Source of the DNA: Acidimicrobiales bacterium
GTDB taxonomy: Bacteria; Actinomycetota; Acidimicrobiia; Acidimicrobiales; RAAP-2
Length of the DNA stretch: 54,154 nt
NCBI GenBank assembly: GCA_030039755.1
Contig: JASHUY010000093.1
Span: 1 to 54,154 of the forward strand
Direction: 5' to 3'
Position numbers and translations under genes: made by a program. Of this stretch, positions 7,664 through 16,728 are shown piece after piece; within the stretch, counting starts at the first letter, position 1; every line of letters starts with the position of its first letter. The notes below the pieces were generated by a model that searched no databases, was not told the origin of the DNA, and saw only the letters and a list, made by a program, of their open reading frames with translations.

Positions 7664-9160
7664 ATGAACCTCCGGGTGGGCGTACCGCTCATGCTCGGCT
7701 CGGTGCTGGCGACCGGGGCGGCAGCCACCGCCATGGCGAACGGCCAGTCCGTCTCGCCTCACCCGAAGGCCGCCAGTGTGACGGTTTCCCCAAGGACCGG
7801 TCTCGTGGGCGGCGAACGGGTGCACGTGGTGCTGCGTGGCTTTCCCCCCGACGTCGGAGTTGGCATATCCGAGTGTCCGAGTGCAAGCGACGCCAGACGC
7901 TTCGTCGGATGCGACGACACAGGCCCGAGCCTTTCCACCGACGCAAGTGGATCGGCGGAGGGGACGTTCCCGGCCCAGATCGCCGCGCAAGCCGCGAAGG
8001 GAGCGGCCCTCACGGTCTGCACGACGCGCTGCGTGATCGCCGCTGCCGCGTACAAAGAGCCCGTCCTCGCGATCTCATCACCGCTGTCGTTCCGAGTTCA
8101 CCGCACCGGCGGCCTCGTCGACTCGTCGCTCATCGACCTGAGCTGGGTCAGCTCCGAGGCCGGCTTTGCCCTGGCGGGGCAACCCTGCACCAAGGGAGTT
8201 TGCGCCGTCCTCGCCACGACGACCGACGCCGGCGCCCACTGGCACGAGCTCCCGCCCACTCCCGCCCTCGTCCAGTCCCCGAGCTGCAGCGGCCGCCCGA
8301 CCACAACCCAATGCGTGGATCGGATCGCGTTCGTCTCGCGGAGGGTTGGCTACCTGTTCGGGCCTGCGATGTTCATGACGACGGACGGCGGCCACACCTG
8401 GCAGCCGGCGAGCGGACCCCTGGTGGCGAGCCTCGCGGTCGGTGACGGCCAGGCGTTCCGCGTCGCCTATCCGCACAGCGGCTGCCCAGGTCCATGCACA
8501 ACCTCGATCCAGGTCGCCCCGGTCGGCACGACGGCGTGGCGAACGGTGCTCACCGGACTGCCGGACGGCACAGTCGGCCGATTCCAGATCCTCGTCTCCG
8601 GCGCCGACGTGTACGTGTCGGGTTACGGTGACCTCGCCCAGGGAGCCGGCACACAGCGGGCGTTCCTCTACCGCTCTGCCGACGGCGGCTCCTCCTTCGT
8701 GAAACTGACCGACCCCTGCGTCGGAAAGCTCCCCACGCTCCACGTCCTCACGGCGCTCGCGGCGGCTCCGGGCGGAGTCCTGGAGGGCGTATGCACCAAA
8801 CGTGCCGGGGCAGGCGACCAGTACCTCGTCGCGTCGACCGACGCCGGTTCGGCCTGGCGACGTCCCCGACCCCTTCCAGCTGGCACAGCCGCGCAGCTCG
8901 CCGCTGCCAGCGCATCGACGATCGCCGTCGCAGCAGGAGCGGGGGGAGGCTCCGGCACCTGGACCACCAAGCTCCTCGTCTCTACCGACGGCGGTGCGGC
9001 CTGGAAGACCGCCGCGATCGACACGTTCCAGCTCGGGACAGCCGGCGTCTCCTGGCTCGGCTTCGAGACATCACAGGTCGGCTGGTGGGCGCCAGACCCT
9101 CACCGCATCTTCACCACCACGGACGGCGGCGCACACTGGGTGCAGACGCCGTTCGGTTAG
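7664..9160 (+). CDS. Secreted protein: neocarzinostatin-like domain plus Asp-box beta-propeller
   Basis: The 498-residue protein starts with a signal peptide (about 1-25, hydrophobic with small residues before the cleavage region). Residues about 36-150 resemble the neocarzinostatin/macromomycin fold: VTVSPRTGLVGGERVHV, then two cysteine pairs (ISECP with VGCDD, and CTTRC) matching its two disulfides. The remainder is a beta-propeller with Asp-box motifs of the form STDGGxxW: TTDAGAHW, TTDGGHTW, SADGGSSF, STDAGSAW, STDGGAAW and TTDGGAHW, as in YCF48-like or BNR repeat proteins. It is probably exported and may bind a ligand or surface; there is no visible catalytic signature. The gene stands alone between a hairpin and a toxin-antitoxin pair. 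Confidence 0.7.
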   Translation: MNLRVGVPLMLGSVLATGAAATAMANGQSVSPHPKAASVTVSPRTGLVGGERVHVVLRGFPPDVGVGISECPSASDARRFVGCDDTGPSLSTDASGSAEGTFPAQIAAQAAKGAALTVCTTRCVIAAAAYKEPVLAISSPLSFRVHRTGGLVDSSLIDLSWVSSEAGFALAGQPCTKGVCAVLATTTDAGAHWHELPPTPALVQSPSCSGRPTTTQCVDRIAFVSRRVGYLFGPAMFMTTDGGHTWQPASGPLVASLAVGDGQAFRVAYPHSGCPGPCTTSIQVAPVGTTAWRTVLTGLPDGTVGRFQILVSGADVYVSGYGDLAQGAGTQRAFLYRSADGGSSFVKLTDPCVGKLPTLHVLTALAAAPGGVLEGVCTKRAGAGDQYLVASTDAGSAWRRPRPLPAGTAAQLAAASASTIAVAAGAGGGSGTWTTKLLVSTDGGAAWKTAAIDTFQLGTAGVSWLGFETSQVGWWAPDPHRIFTTTDGGAHWVQTPFG

Positions 9161-9362
9161 GAGCCGCACGCATGCGCACCCGCTCCAGGTGCCAACCGGG
9201 GTTCCCTAGGCGAGCAGACCGTTGGCCGTGACGGGTGCCGGTCCTATCGCGACCTGGGCGGCTGACCTGCGCCTGGGTATTGGGCGACCTTTGGACCCTG
9301 AGACGGCAGCTCGTCGAGGACCCTTCAGCGTAGGACCGGCCCTCAGCATGACGTGGCGTGGT

Positions 9363-9731
9363 TCACACGCCAGAGAGCGGTCCGATCCAACGCTCACTGG
9401 CTGCCAACCCGTCGGGGTGTTCCTGCAGCACCTTCTCGATAGCACCGGCGAGGACGGCGACGGCGGCTCGGGTGCGCGTGCGCGTCGACGGGACAAAGAT
9501 CAGACCGGCGTGCGAACGGCCCTGCGCCAGGCGCGCAGCAGCGAGCGGGCGAAAGTCCTTGACGTTGTTGGTGATCACGGCACGCTGTTCGCTGGTAGCG
9601 ACCTCAAGAAGAACCGCGTCGCTACTCCCGACGAGCTCGCTACGCTCTGCTACGGCGACGACATCGTGACCGGCCTCGCGCAACAGCGCGGCGATCCGAG
9701 GCGAAAGTTGCTCGTCCACCAGTCCCCTCAC
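9363..9731 (-). CDS. DUF5615-type PIN-like toxin of a toxin-antitoxin pair
   Basis: The 122-residue protein begins MRGLVDEQLSPRIAALLREA and later has AVITNNVKDFRPLA. These are the N-terminal acidic motif and the mid-protein aspartate motif of DUF5615 PIN-like proteins, a branch of the PIN ribonuclease fold. The usual ITxDxDF is altered to ITNNVKDF, so one acidic residue is an Asn. Its start overlaps the stop of the upstream antitoxin gene by four bases (ATGA), typical of translationally coupled toxin-antitoxin operons. The predicted activity is RNA cleavage. The start and the pairing are well supported; toxicity is inferred. Confidence 0.75.
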   Translation of the reverse strand: MRGLVDEQLSPRIAALLREAGHDVVAVAERSELVGSSDAVLLEVATSEQRAVITNNVKDFRPLAAARLAQGRSHAGLIFVPSTRTRTRAAVAVLAGAIEKVLQEHPDGLAASERWIGPLSGV

Positions 9732-10195
9732 GCACGGAGCGCCTTCTCACCGGCGGCGGCGGCGGTACGACCCCGTTCGTACGCCAGCTCGTTGGCCGCG
9801 ATCTCGGCGTCGATCTCGTCCCGGTATTCCCCGTAGTAGGCCACGGCGGCTTCCACCAATCCAGTCGGGACCTGAAGGTACTGCGCCGCCAGTGGGATCG
9901 AGCCCTCGTTGTCTCGGACCGTGCCGATGACCTCCCACACGTCCAGCCCGCGGCCGACCAGGCTCGCACGGCGCCCACTCGGGCCATCCAGGAAGTGCAC
10001 CAGCGGGTGCAGGTCGTGGCGAAGCCCCTCTTCGACGTACCGCTGAGCCAGGGTCCTCTCGGCCACATGGCTGCGGCTCGCTTGCTCGGCGAGGCGAGCT
10101 CTCGTGCCCTCTGCAAGGCGCAACGTGTAGTGATCAGTCACCCGTTGAAGAGTACCACCATATGACACGACGTGACACACTGGATCTGAAGACAC
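9728..10195 (-). CDS. DUF433-type antitoxin with N-terminal DNA-binding segment
   Basis: The C-terminal part (about 75-140) matches DUF433 antitoxins: SLVGRGLDVWEVIGTVRDN, a short helix-turn-helix, then VEAAVAYYGEYRDEIDAEI. The N-terminal part (HYTLRLAEGTRARLAEQAS) resembles a ribbon-helix-helix DNA-binding segment, so the protein could repress its own promoter. The longest reading starts at 10195. A GTG at 10141 (VTDHYTLRLAEG) is a credible alternative because family sequence begins there, and no clear ribosome site separates the two. It is the first gene of the two-gene operon with the PIN-like protein. Confidence 0.7.
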   Translation of the reverse strand: MSSDPVCHVVSYGGTLQRVTDHYTLRLAEGTRARLAEQASRSHVAERTLAQRYVEEGLRHDLHPLVHFLDGPSGRRASLVGRGLDVWEVIGTVRDNEGSIPLAAQYLQVPTGLVEAAVAYYGEYRDEIDAEIAANELAYERGRTAAAAGEKALRA

Positions 10196-10313
10196 GCGAA
10201 GATCGTGGACCGAAGAGGCGACCGCCTCACCCTGCCGGGTCGGCGCCGCGAGGGTCGCCCCCTAATTTTGGCAACGACCGCGCGTCGTCAGCCCGGACAG
10301 CCCAGGAGACGCC

Positions 10314-11570
10314 ATGGCCCAAGTCCCTTCCCGTCCAGATCTCGTCGAGGAGCTCCGCCGGCAGGCACGCAATCTCCTGCGTGCCGCCGAGGCCGGCGAT
10401 CCGGATGCGATCGAGAGGATGCGTACCTTCTCGGATCGGGCGACACTGTCTGCCTCGGATCGGATGACGCTGTCCGCGGCAGAGCTCACCGTCGCTGGAG
10501 AGCACGGCTGGGTGAGCTTGCCCGCCCTGCGTGACCAGATCGAAGGGCATCGACGCCTTCGGGCGATAGCCGACTCGCCCACGGGCCTGGAAGACTTCCT
10601 CACCCAAGCGCAGGCGCTGCTGAGCGCAGCCCAAGCCGGGGATCCGGGCTCGATCGAGCGCATGCGCGCGGTCTCCGGTGAGCTCACCTTGTCCGTGGCC
10701 CAGGACGCAGTCGCCCGCGAGTGCGGCTGGGCACACTGGGCGGCCTTCAGCGACCGCGTCGAATCACTCCGGCGCATATTCCACACGCCGAGACCACCGG
10801 CGGATCCACCGAGCCCGGCCATGATCCTCGACTGGCAAGAGCGCGCCGTCGCGCGGTGGGCGGACTTTCCGGTGGAGGCCCATCCGCGGCCCATCGTTCT
10901 CACCGGTGACGGCGTACGGCTCGGCGACCGCTTCGCCGGCGACAGCTTCAAGTTCGTCGAGAGCGACTTCAAGCGGGCATTCGCGTTCGGCATGATCGAA
11001 GGCGCTCCCGGCGTCCCCGAGGAGCCCGTCGCACTCCTTCGACGCCGCCGTCGACCGGATCGGGAGGTACCCGGCGGCCCACCGCTCCTCCTCACCCGTG
11101 CGGAACGCTCGGAGACCGAGTTCTGGACCGACAGGGGTCGACGGATCCTTTCGGCCTGGCGGATCGAGTCTTCGGGTGCACGAGGCGTGATCTGGGCACT
11201 GGACGAGGCGGCCCGCGGCAAGTGCTGGGTTCCGCCACCGTCGCCGGACGCCCCCGAACGGAAGCCGCACAATCTCAGCCTTCAATGCGCGACCCTCCTC
11301 GTCGACGGCGTGACGCTGCGCGTGCGGTTCAGGGGGGAGCTCGAGTCGATGGTCGCGTACCACGCGTCCGTCCTGGAGACCTCGACCGCCGTGTGCGTCC
11401 TGCCGGTCGAGAGTCCGCTCCAGAACGAGGCGCGAGCGACAGCGAGCTGGCCGCTGGTCGCCGACAGCCACAGCAGGGAGCTCACCGTTCGTCTCGACCG
11501 CCCGCTCGGTGCCCGCGTTCTCGTAGGTCTGGGCGGCCACCCGGTCGTGGTGCTCTCCTGGGCCGCATGA
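10314..11570 (+). CDS. Uncharacterised protein with two N-terminal repeats
   Basis: I do not recognise a function for the 418-residue protein. Residues about 8-75 and 88-150 are two copies of a helical module with the pattern QAxxLLxAAxAGDPxxIERMR, then TLS, then a GW-containing end (EHGWVSLPALRDQIE and ECGWAHWAAFSDRVE). Such modules occur at the N-terminus of some ankyrin-like actinobacterial proteins. The remaining 260 residues have no signal peptide or membrane segments and no motif I can name. Inside the first module a 24-base in-frame duplication (10431-10454 and 10455-10478, 19 of 24 identical) repeats SDRATLSA as SDRMTLSA. The ATG begins the first module; upstream sequence has GGAGACGCC. 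The gene converges on iolD. Confidence 0.7.
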   Translation: MAQVPSRPDLVEELRRQARNLLRAAEAGDPDAIERMRTFSDRATLSASDRMTLSAAELTVAGEHGWVSLPALRDQIEGHRRLRAIADSPTGLEDFLTQAQALLSAAQAGDPGSIERMRAVSGELTLSVAQDAVARECGWAHWAAFSDRVESLRRIFHTPRPPADPPSPAMILDWQERAVARWADFPVEAHPRPIVLTGDGVRLGDRFAGDSFKFVESDFKRAFAFGMIEGAPGVPEEPVALLRRRRRPDREVPGGPPLLLTRAERSETEFWTDRGRRILSAWRIESSGARGVIWALDEAARGKCWVPPPSPDAPERKPHNLSLQCATLLVDGVTLRVRFRGELESMVAYHASVLETSTAVCVLPVESPLQNEARATASWPLVADSHSRELTVRLDRPLGARVLVGLGGHPVVVLSWAA

Positions 11571-11694
11571 CCGCGGCCCGAGGTCGAGCGAGACCAGAGG
11601 CTGACGGCCAACTCCGCCACGGTCGGTGCTGGCGGTGTGCGTCACCCGCGCCGAGAGGCTCGAAGCCTGCGGCGAGGGAGGTGCCGTCCCCAGG

Positions 11695-13572
11695 TCACAG
11701 ATACCGGCGCTGACAGACCTTCGCGCGCTCGTACGACTTACGGGCCTCCTGGGTGGACGCAAGCTCCGACGTCTCCGCGACCGGCACGTCCCACCATGCG
11801 TCGCTCGACGACGCCGACAAGAGGGGGTCGGTCTCGATGCACACCAGAGACGGCCCCGGCGCGGCGGCCGCATCGATCAGCGCGGCGCGCAGCTCGTCGA
11901 CGCCGTGCACCCTGCGGGCAGCGACGCCGAGACTCGCCGCGTTTGCGACGAGGTCGACGGGCAGGACCTCGCCTTCCAGCCGACCCGTCCTCATGTCGCG
12001 GCGCCGATGGGCGGTGCCGAAACGCTGCGATCCCACAGACTCGGACAGCGTGCCGATCGAGGCGAACCCGTGGTTGTCGACGAGGACGACGATGAGCTTG
12101 ATCCCCTCCTGGACGGCCGTCACGAGTTCCTGGGCCATCATCAAGAATGAGCCGTCGCCCACCAGCACGTACACGTCCCGCTCAGGGGCGGCCAACTTCA
12201 CGCCGAGGCCCCCGGCGATCTCGTAGCCCATGCACGAGTAGCCGTACTCGACGTGGTAACCCCCCGGCTCGCGGACGCGCCACAGTCTGTGCAGGTCGCC
12301 GGGGATGGAGCCCGCCGCGCAGACCACGGCGTCGTGGGGGCGGATCACCTCGTTCACCACCCCGATGACCTCGCTCTGGGCCGGCAACGGCTCGTGACGG
12401 GTGAGGTAGTCACGATCCACCGTCTGCGCCCACGCGTCAGCGAGGGCGCGCACCTCTCTCCGGTAGCCCTCGGCGACCGGGTTCCCGGCGAGCGCGTGCC
12501 GCATCTGTTCCAGCGCGACCCGGGCGTCGCCGGTCACCGCCGTTCCCGCCTGCTTCAGCGCGTCGGGCCGGGCGACGTTCACACTCACGAACCGGACGTC
12601 GGGGTTCGCAAAGAGCGTACGGGACGCGGTCGTGAAGTCGGTCCAGCGGGTCCCCACCCCCATGACGACGTCCGCCCGACGCGCGAGCGCGTTCGCCGCG
12701 GTGGTGCCCGTCACACCGATCGCGCCGACGGCCTGTGCGTGGTCGAACGGCAGGGACCCCTTGCCCGCTTGCGTCTCGGCGACCGGGATACCCGTCGCCT
12801 CGACGAAGGCGCGCAACTCCTCACCCGCCTCCGAATAGATCACGCCGCCGCCCGCGACGAGCAGGGGGCGGTGCGCGTGGCGCAGGAGCTGCACCGCGGC
12901 ATGGAGCGCGGCGGCGTCGGGCGACGGCCGCTCGACCCGCCACACACGCCGGCCGAAGAGCTCCTCGGGCCAGTCGAACGCCTCCGCCTGCACGTCCTGG
13001 GGAAGACAGACCGTCACCGCTCCGGTGGTCACCGGATCCGTGAGCGTGGCCATCGCGCCGAAGAGCGCGTCGGGCAGCTGCTCGGGGCGGTCCAGACGGT
13101 CGAAGAAGCGCGACACCGGGCGGAACGCGTCGTTGACAGAGACGTCGCGCCCGATCGGGTGCTCGAGCTGCTGGAGCACCGGGTCGGAGACACGCGTGGT
13201 GAAGACGTCACCGGGCAGGAGCAGCACCGGTAGGCGGTTCACGGTCGCAAGCGCCGCACCGGTCACCATGTTGGTGGCACCGGGCCCGACCGAGGTCGTG
13301 CAGGCGAGGGTGGACATCCGTTTACGCGCCCTTGCGAACCCGACGGCGGCATGCACCATGGCCTGCTCGTTGCGCGCCTGCCGGTACACGAGCAAGCCCG
13401 GAGTCCGGAGCTCCGCCTCGAGAAGTGCCTGGCCGATCCCGGCGACGTTGCCGTGGCCGAAGATCCCGAAACAGCCTTCGATCAAGCGGTGCTCCACGCC
13501 GTCGCGCTCGGTCCACTGGTTGCCGAGGAACCGCACCAGGGCTTGGCCGACGGTGAGGCGCAAGGTGGTCAT
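11695..13572 (-). CDS. iolD: 3D-(3,5/4)-trihydroxycyclohexane-1,2-dione hydrolase (IolD)
   Basis: The 625-residue protein is a thiamine-diphosphate enzyme of the length expected for IolD. It has the N-terminal EGCFGIFGHGNVAGIGQAL region, a middle domain and the C-terminal ThDP/Mg motif GDGSFLMMAQEL followed by VDNHGFASI. IolD opens the ring of trihydroxycyclohexanedione to give 5-deoxy-glucuronate in myo-inositol breakdown. The ATG at 13572 gives the usual family length and the sequence MTTLRLTVGQALV; further upstream codons are unlike the family. It is the last gene of the leftward iolC-aldolase-MFS-iolB-iolD operon, 34 bases after iolB, and converges on the uncharacterised gene to its left. 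Confidence 0.92.
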   Translation of the reverse strand: MTTLRLTVGQALVRFLGNQWTERDGVEHRLIEGCFGIFGHGNVAGIGQALLEAELRTPGLLVYRQARNEQAMVHAAVGFARARKRMSTLACTTSVGPGATNMVTGAALATVNRLPVLLLPGDVFTTRVSDPVLQQLEHPIGRDVSVNDAFRPVSRFFDRLDRPEQLPDALFGAMATLTDPVTTGAVTVCLPQDVQAEAFDWPEELFGRRVWRVERPSPDAAALHAAVQLLRHAHRPLLVAGGGVIYSEAGEELRAFVEATGIPVAETQAGKGSLPFDHAQAVGAIGVTGTTAANALARRADVVMGVGTRWTDFTTASRTLFANPDVRFVSVNVARPDALKQAGTAVTGDARVALEQMRHALAGNPVAEGYRREVRALADAWAQTVDRDYLTRHEPLPAQSEVIGVVNEVIRPHDAVVCAAGSIPGDLHRLWRVREPGGYHVEYGYSCMGYEIAGGLGVKLAAPERDVYVLVGDGSFLMMAQELVTAVQEGIKLIVVLVDNHGFASIGTLSESVGSQRFGTAHRRRDMRTGRLEGEVLPVDLVANAASLGVAARRVHGVDELRAALIDAAAAPGPSLVCIETDPLLSASSSDAWWDVPVAETSELASTQEARKSYERAKVCQRRYL

Positions 13573-13606
13573 GCCGGGAAGCCCGTCGTCGACACGGGGA
13601 CGTCCG

Positions 13607-14509
13607 TCATCGAAGGTTCGAAGTGAGCCGAGAATCCACCGGCATCTCGGCCCAGGTGTCCCGGACCCACGCATGTGCAGGGTCGTCGGTGATCAGCCAG
13701 GCGCGCTCGCCCGGACCTGCCATGACGTTGAGGTAGTACAGGTCGTACCCCGGCGCGGCCATCGACGGCCCGTGGTAACCGTGCGGAACGAGGACGACGT
13801 CACCCTGCCGAACCTCGGCCAGAAGATCGATCGGTCGCGTCCCGGTCCCGTAGAGGCGCTGGTACGCCACACCTTCGTCCACGGGCCCGCGCGCGACTTC
13901 GAAGTAGTAGATCTCCTCCAGCGCGGTCTCGCCTGGACGGACCTCGTCGTGCTTGTGCGGCGGGTACGAGGACCAATTGCCGGACGGCGTGAACACCTCG
14001 CAGACCATGAGCCGGTCGGCGTCGAAGCCGCCGGGCATGCAGTAGTTCACGACGCGCCGAGAGCAATTGCCCGCGCCGCGCAGCTCGACGGCGTCGTCCG
14101 CGACGCGTTGCGCGCGGAAGGTGAAGATCCGGTCTGCCTTCGCGCCGGCGATCGCGAACCTGCCTCCACGCTCGGTCGACACGGTCACGTCAGCCGTCCG
14201 CGGCACGTAGCAGAAGTCCGAAGGTCCTGCGAAGACATCCGTACGACCGCGAAGATCCGCCTCCGCGTCGCCGCACTGTACGTGACATCCACCTGCGAGC
14301 GGCACGACCAGCGCCTCCTCGTCGCCGGTCGCGAAGGCGTGCGACTGCCCGGGTGCGAGCGCGAGGATCCGCAGCGAAATCCACGACCAGCCGGCGCGCT
14401 CCCGGGTGATGTGAAGAGACCACGGAGGTCGTGCGGTCGAACCTGCAGCGATGTGCAGCTCGGGCGCCCTGGGAGCAGTTCCGTCATCCAACTGCGGCAC
14501 ACGGGCCAT
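13607..14509 (-). CDS. iolB: 5-deoxy-glucuronate isomerase (IolB)
   Basis: The 300-residue bicupin matches IolB. The second half has the metal-binding string PPHKHDE followed by LEEIYYFEV, and then HGYHGPSMAAPGYDLYYLN, typical of the family. IolB isomerises 5-deoxy-glucuronate to 2-deoxy-5-keto-gluconate, the substrate of IolC. The start at 14509 gives the expected length. An upstream ATG at 14602 would overlap the MFS gene and encode a non-family extension. No clear Shine-Dalgarno precedes 14509, so a GTG three bases upstream is possible. It lies 52 bases after the MFS gene in the iol operon. Confidence 0.92.
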   Translation of the reverse strand: MARVPQLDDGTAPRAPELHIAAGSTARPPWSLHITRERAGWSWISLRILALAPGQSHAFATGDEEALVVPLAGGCHVQCGDAEADLRGRTDVFAGPSDFCYVPRTADVTVSTERGGRFAIAGAKADRIFTFRAQRVADDAVELRGAGNCSRRVVNYCMPGGFDADRLMVCEVFTPSGNWSSYPPHKHDEVRPGETALEEIYYFEVARGPVDEGVAYQRLYGTGTRPIDLLAEVRQGDVVLVPHGYHGPSMAAPGYDLYYLNVMAGPGERAWLITDDPAHAWVRDTWAEMPVDSRLTSNLR

Positions 14510-14561
14510 CACGTGATGGTATCGAAGTCCGTCCGCACTGCATATCGAGAGTCGCAACCGG

Positions 14562-15824
14562 TCACTCGGTCTGCGATCGAGGCACGCGCAGTGCAGCGAC
14601 ATGCTTCGACGTCGTGATCGCCGCGCCGGCGAAGAGGGTGAGGTCCACGAACGCGAGCGCCGCGATCACGAACGGCACGGCTCTGACGCCGAAGGCGGAC
14701 ACGGCGAGGCTCTCCGCGCCGGGCCCGAGGATCCCGCCCGCCATCGTGCCGAACAGGAGGTACGAGACGCCGTTGGACGACCGTTTCTCGAGATGGGTGT
14801 ACCAGGCGATTCCCATCGGGAAGACCGCGGCGAGAGCAAGCCCGTCGACGGGGTATGCGACGAGGGCGACCCTTGCCGACGACGCCAGCAGATCCAGCAC
14901 GATGGAGACCGCCAGACCTCCGATCACGAACGCAGGCTCCGAGACGATGCGGTGCACCGGGACGGCGAGGAACCTGCCGATCGCAACGCCGCACCAGAAG
15001 CCGGCCGTGACGACTCCTCCGACCGCGACCGAGTAGCCACCGCCATGCAGCTCCGTCGCCAGCCAGCCCGACGTACTCGTCTCGACCGAGACGTAGAACA
15101 CGTAGGCGAGGAAGAACGCTCCGAGCAGGCGGTGACGTTCCACACCGAGGGTGCTCGCCACGCGTCCCGATCGCGCAGCTCCGAACTCGGCCCTCCGTGT
15201 CAATCGACCGGTGGGTCGTGCCGTGAGCCCGCGACTCGACAACGAAAGGACGGCGGCGACGACCGCGAAGGCGGCGAACAGGTCGGGGAAGCGGTCGGCG
15301 GTCAGCCAGGAGACGACGAGCGGACCCGCGACCGCTCCCACGCCGTACGTCGCGTTGACCATGGTCAACCGAGACGCGCGCCCGCCGGTTGCCGTGCGCG
15401 CGAGAAGCTGGTTCAAGGTGAGATCGAGCGTGCCGAAGCCGACTCCGACCACGGCGACCCCGAGGAGGAAGAGCGGCCAGCGTCCACCGAACGCGACGAT
15501 GGTCGATCCTGCGCCGACGATCAGCAGTGCCGAGCCCAGAAGGTGCCGAGCGGGAACGCGCCGGACGAAGTACATCGAGCTCACCACACCGATCGATGCG
15601 CCGACGAAGTGCGCCGTCAACGTGAGTCCGGCGACCGGAAGGCTCACGCCGTACCTGCGGCTGATCGCTTCGAGCAACGGCCCGTAGACGGCGGCAATCG
15701 CACCCATGAGTGCGAACGTGGCGGCAGCGCCCACGAGGGAGGTGCGGTCGAAGGAAGCGACGGCATCGGCCCGTGATGTGCATGGTGTGCCGGCAGCCGC
15801 GCCGGAGCGGGGTTCGGTCGTCAC
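14562..15824 (-). CDS. MFS transporter in the inositol operon
   Basis: The 420-residue protein has about 12 hydrophobic segments, beginning SLVGAAATFALMGAIAAVYG. A central charged loop (ARPTGRLTRRAEF) separates the two halves, as in major facilitator transporters. It sits between the aldolase and iolB, so it may import free inositol or a related polyol; specificity is inferred only from context. The GTG at 15824 is chosen because it follows the aldolase stop by 31 bases. The frame is open to 15941, but that extension overlaps the aldolase and is not membrane-like. The divergent operon carries an ABC importer as well, so the locus probably has two uptake routes. Confidence 0.8.
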   Translation of the reverse strand: MTTEPRSGAAAGTPCTSRADAVASFDRTSLVGAAATFALMGAIAAVYGPLLEAISRRYGVSLPVAGLTLTAHFVGASIGVVSSMYFVRRVPARHLLGSALLIVGAGSTIVAFGGRWPLFLLGVAVVGVGFGTLDLTLNQLLARTATGGRASRLTMVNATYGVGAVAGPLVVSWLTADRFPDLFAAFAVVAAVLSLSSRGLTARPTGRLTRRAEFGAARSGRVASTLGVERHRLLGAFFLAYVFYVSVETSTSGWLATELHGGGYSVAVGGVVTAGFWCGVAIGRFLAVPVHRIVSEPAFVIGGLAVSIVLDLLASSARVALVAYPVDGLALAAVFPMGIAWYTHLEKRSSNGVSYLLFGTMAGGILGPGAESLAVSAFGVRAVPFVIAALAFVDLTLFAGAAITTSKHVAALRVPRSQTE

Positions 15825-15855
15825 CCCATACAGGGGCTGCCGGGCGCCAGCGCGA

Positions 15856-16728
15856 TCACAGCAGCGACGCGGCTCTCGTGACCGCGCCGACCACGTCGCC
15901 GCCGGGTGGGTAGAGCATATTGCGCCCGACCACGAGGCCACACACCCCCGGCAGGCTCAGGGCCTTCTCCCATGCAGCGAACATCTCGTCGGGATCGTTC
16001 CGGCGCTCGCCACCCAAGAGAAGCAGCGGACAGGTTGCCGCCTGAACGACGCTGTGCAGGTCTTCCACCACCGGGATCTTGAGCCACGTGTACGCAGACG
16101 TCGCACCGAGCGCAGTAGCGATCCCCATAGAACGGATCACCGCTTCGACGGACAGGTCGTTCCGGGCACGACCCGCTTTACGCCTGACCATGAACGGTTC
16201 CAGGATGGCGATCAGCCGGTGCGACGCGAGCTCGGTAACCGCCGCGCCGCACGCTTCGAGAGCTCGCGCCGTCGCCGGTTCCTCCAGGTCCATGCGGAGC
16301 AGCATCTTGCCGCCGTCCAACGCGCTGTCGCGGATGGAAGCCGGAGTGTACGCGGTGAACCGGTCGTCGATCTCGAACGCAGACCCCGGCACACCCCCTC
16401 GGTTCATCGAGCCGAAAACCACCTTCTCGTCCAGTGCCCCGAGCAAGAGCAAGTCCTCGATGACGTCCGGGGTGCCGAGCACGCCGTCGACCCTTGGCAC
16501 GCTCAACGCAGCGACGAGTCGATCAAGGAGCGCGTAGCGGTTCCCCATCGTCATATCGCCCGATTCGATGTCGATCACCCCGCGTGCCGGATGATCGGCT
16601 GCGACCAGGAACAGCCTGCCGTTCTCCCCGATGACGGGGCGACGGACGCGTCGCCGGGCGGCATCTGCGACCGCCTCCGGATGACGCAAGCGTGCCTCGG
16701 AGAGGACGCGACGTTGCCGCTCATCCAT
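15856..16728 (-). CDS. Cgl0159-family (beta/alpha)8 aldolase-like protein, likely IolJ equivalent
   Basis: The 290-residue protein has features of DeoC/LacD-type class I aldolases: an early FLVAADHPARGV and a late YTWLKIPVVEDLHSV, in which the lysine is placed as the Schiff-base residue. A closing LLLLGGERR and GLVVGRN phosphate-binding region follows. It matches what I recall of the Cgl0159 family, found in actinobacterial inositol clusters. No classical IolJ is present, so it probably cleaves 2-deoxy-5-keto-gluconate 6-phosphate to dihydroxyacetone phosphate and malonate semialdehyde. Its ATG overlaps the iolC stop by 8 bases, which indicates coupled translation. The family is fairly sure; the exact reaction is inferred. 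Confidence 0.75.
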   Translation of the reverse strand: MDERQRRVLSEARLRHPEAVADAARRRVRRPVIGENGRLFLVAADHPARGVIDIESGDMTMGNRYALLDRLVAALSVPRVDGVLGTPDVIEDLLLLGALDEKVVFGSMNRGGVPGSAFEIDDRFTAYTPASIRDSALDGGKMLLRMDLEEPATARALEACGAAVTELASHRLIAILEPFMVRRKAGRARNDLSVEAVIRSMGIATALGATSAYTWLKIPVVEDLHSVVQAATCPLLLLGGERRNDPDEMFAAWEKALSLPGVCGLVVGRNMLYPPGGDVVGAVTRAASLL

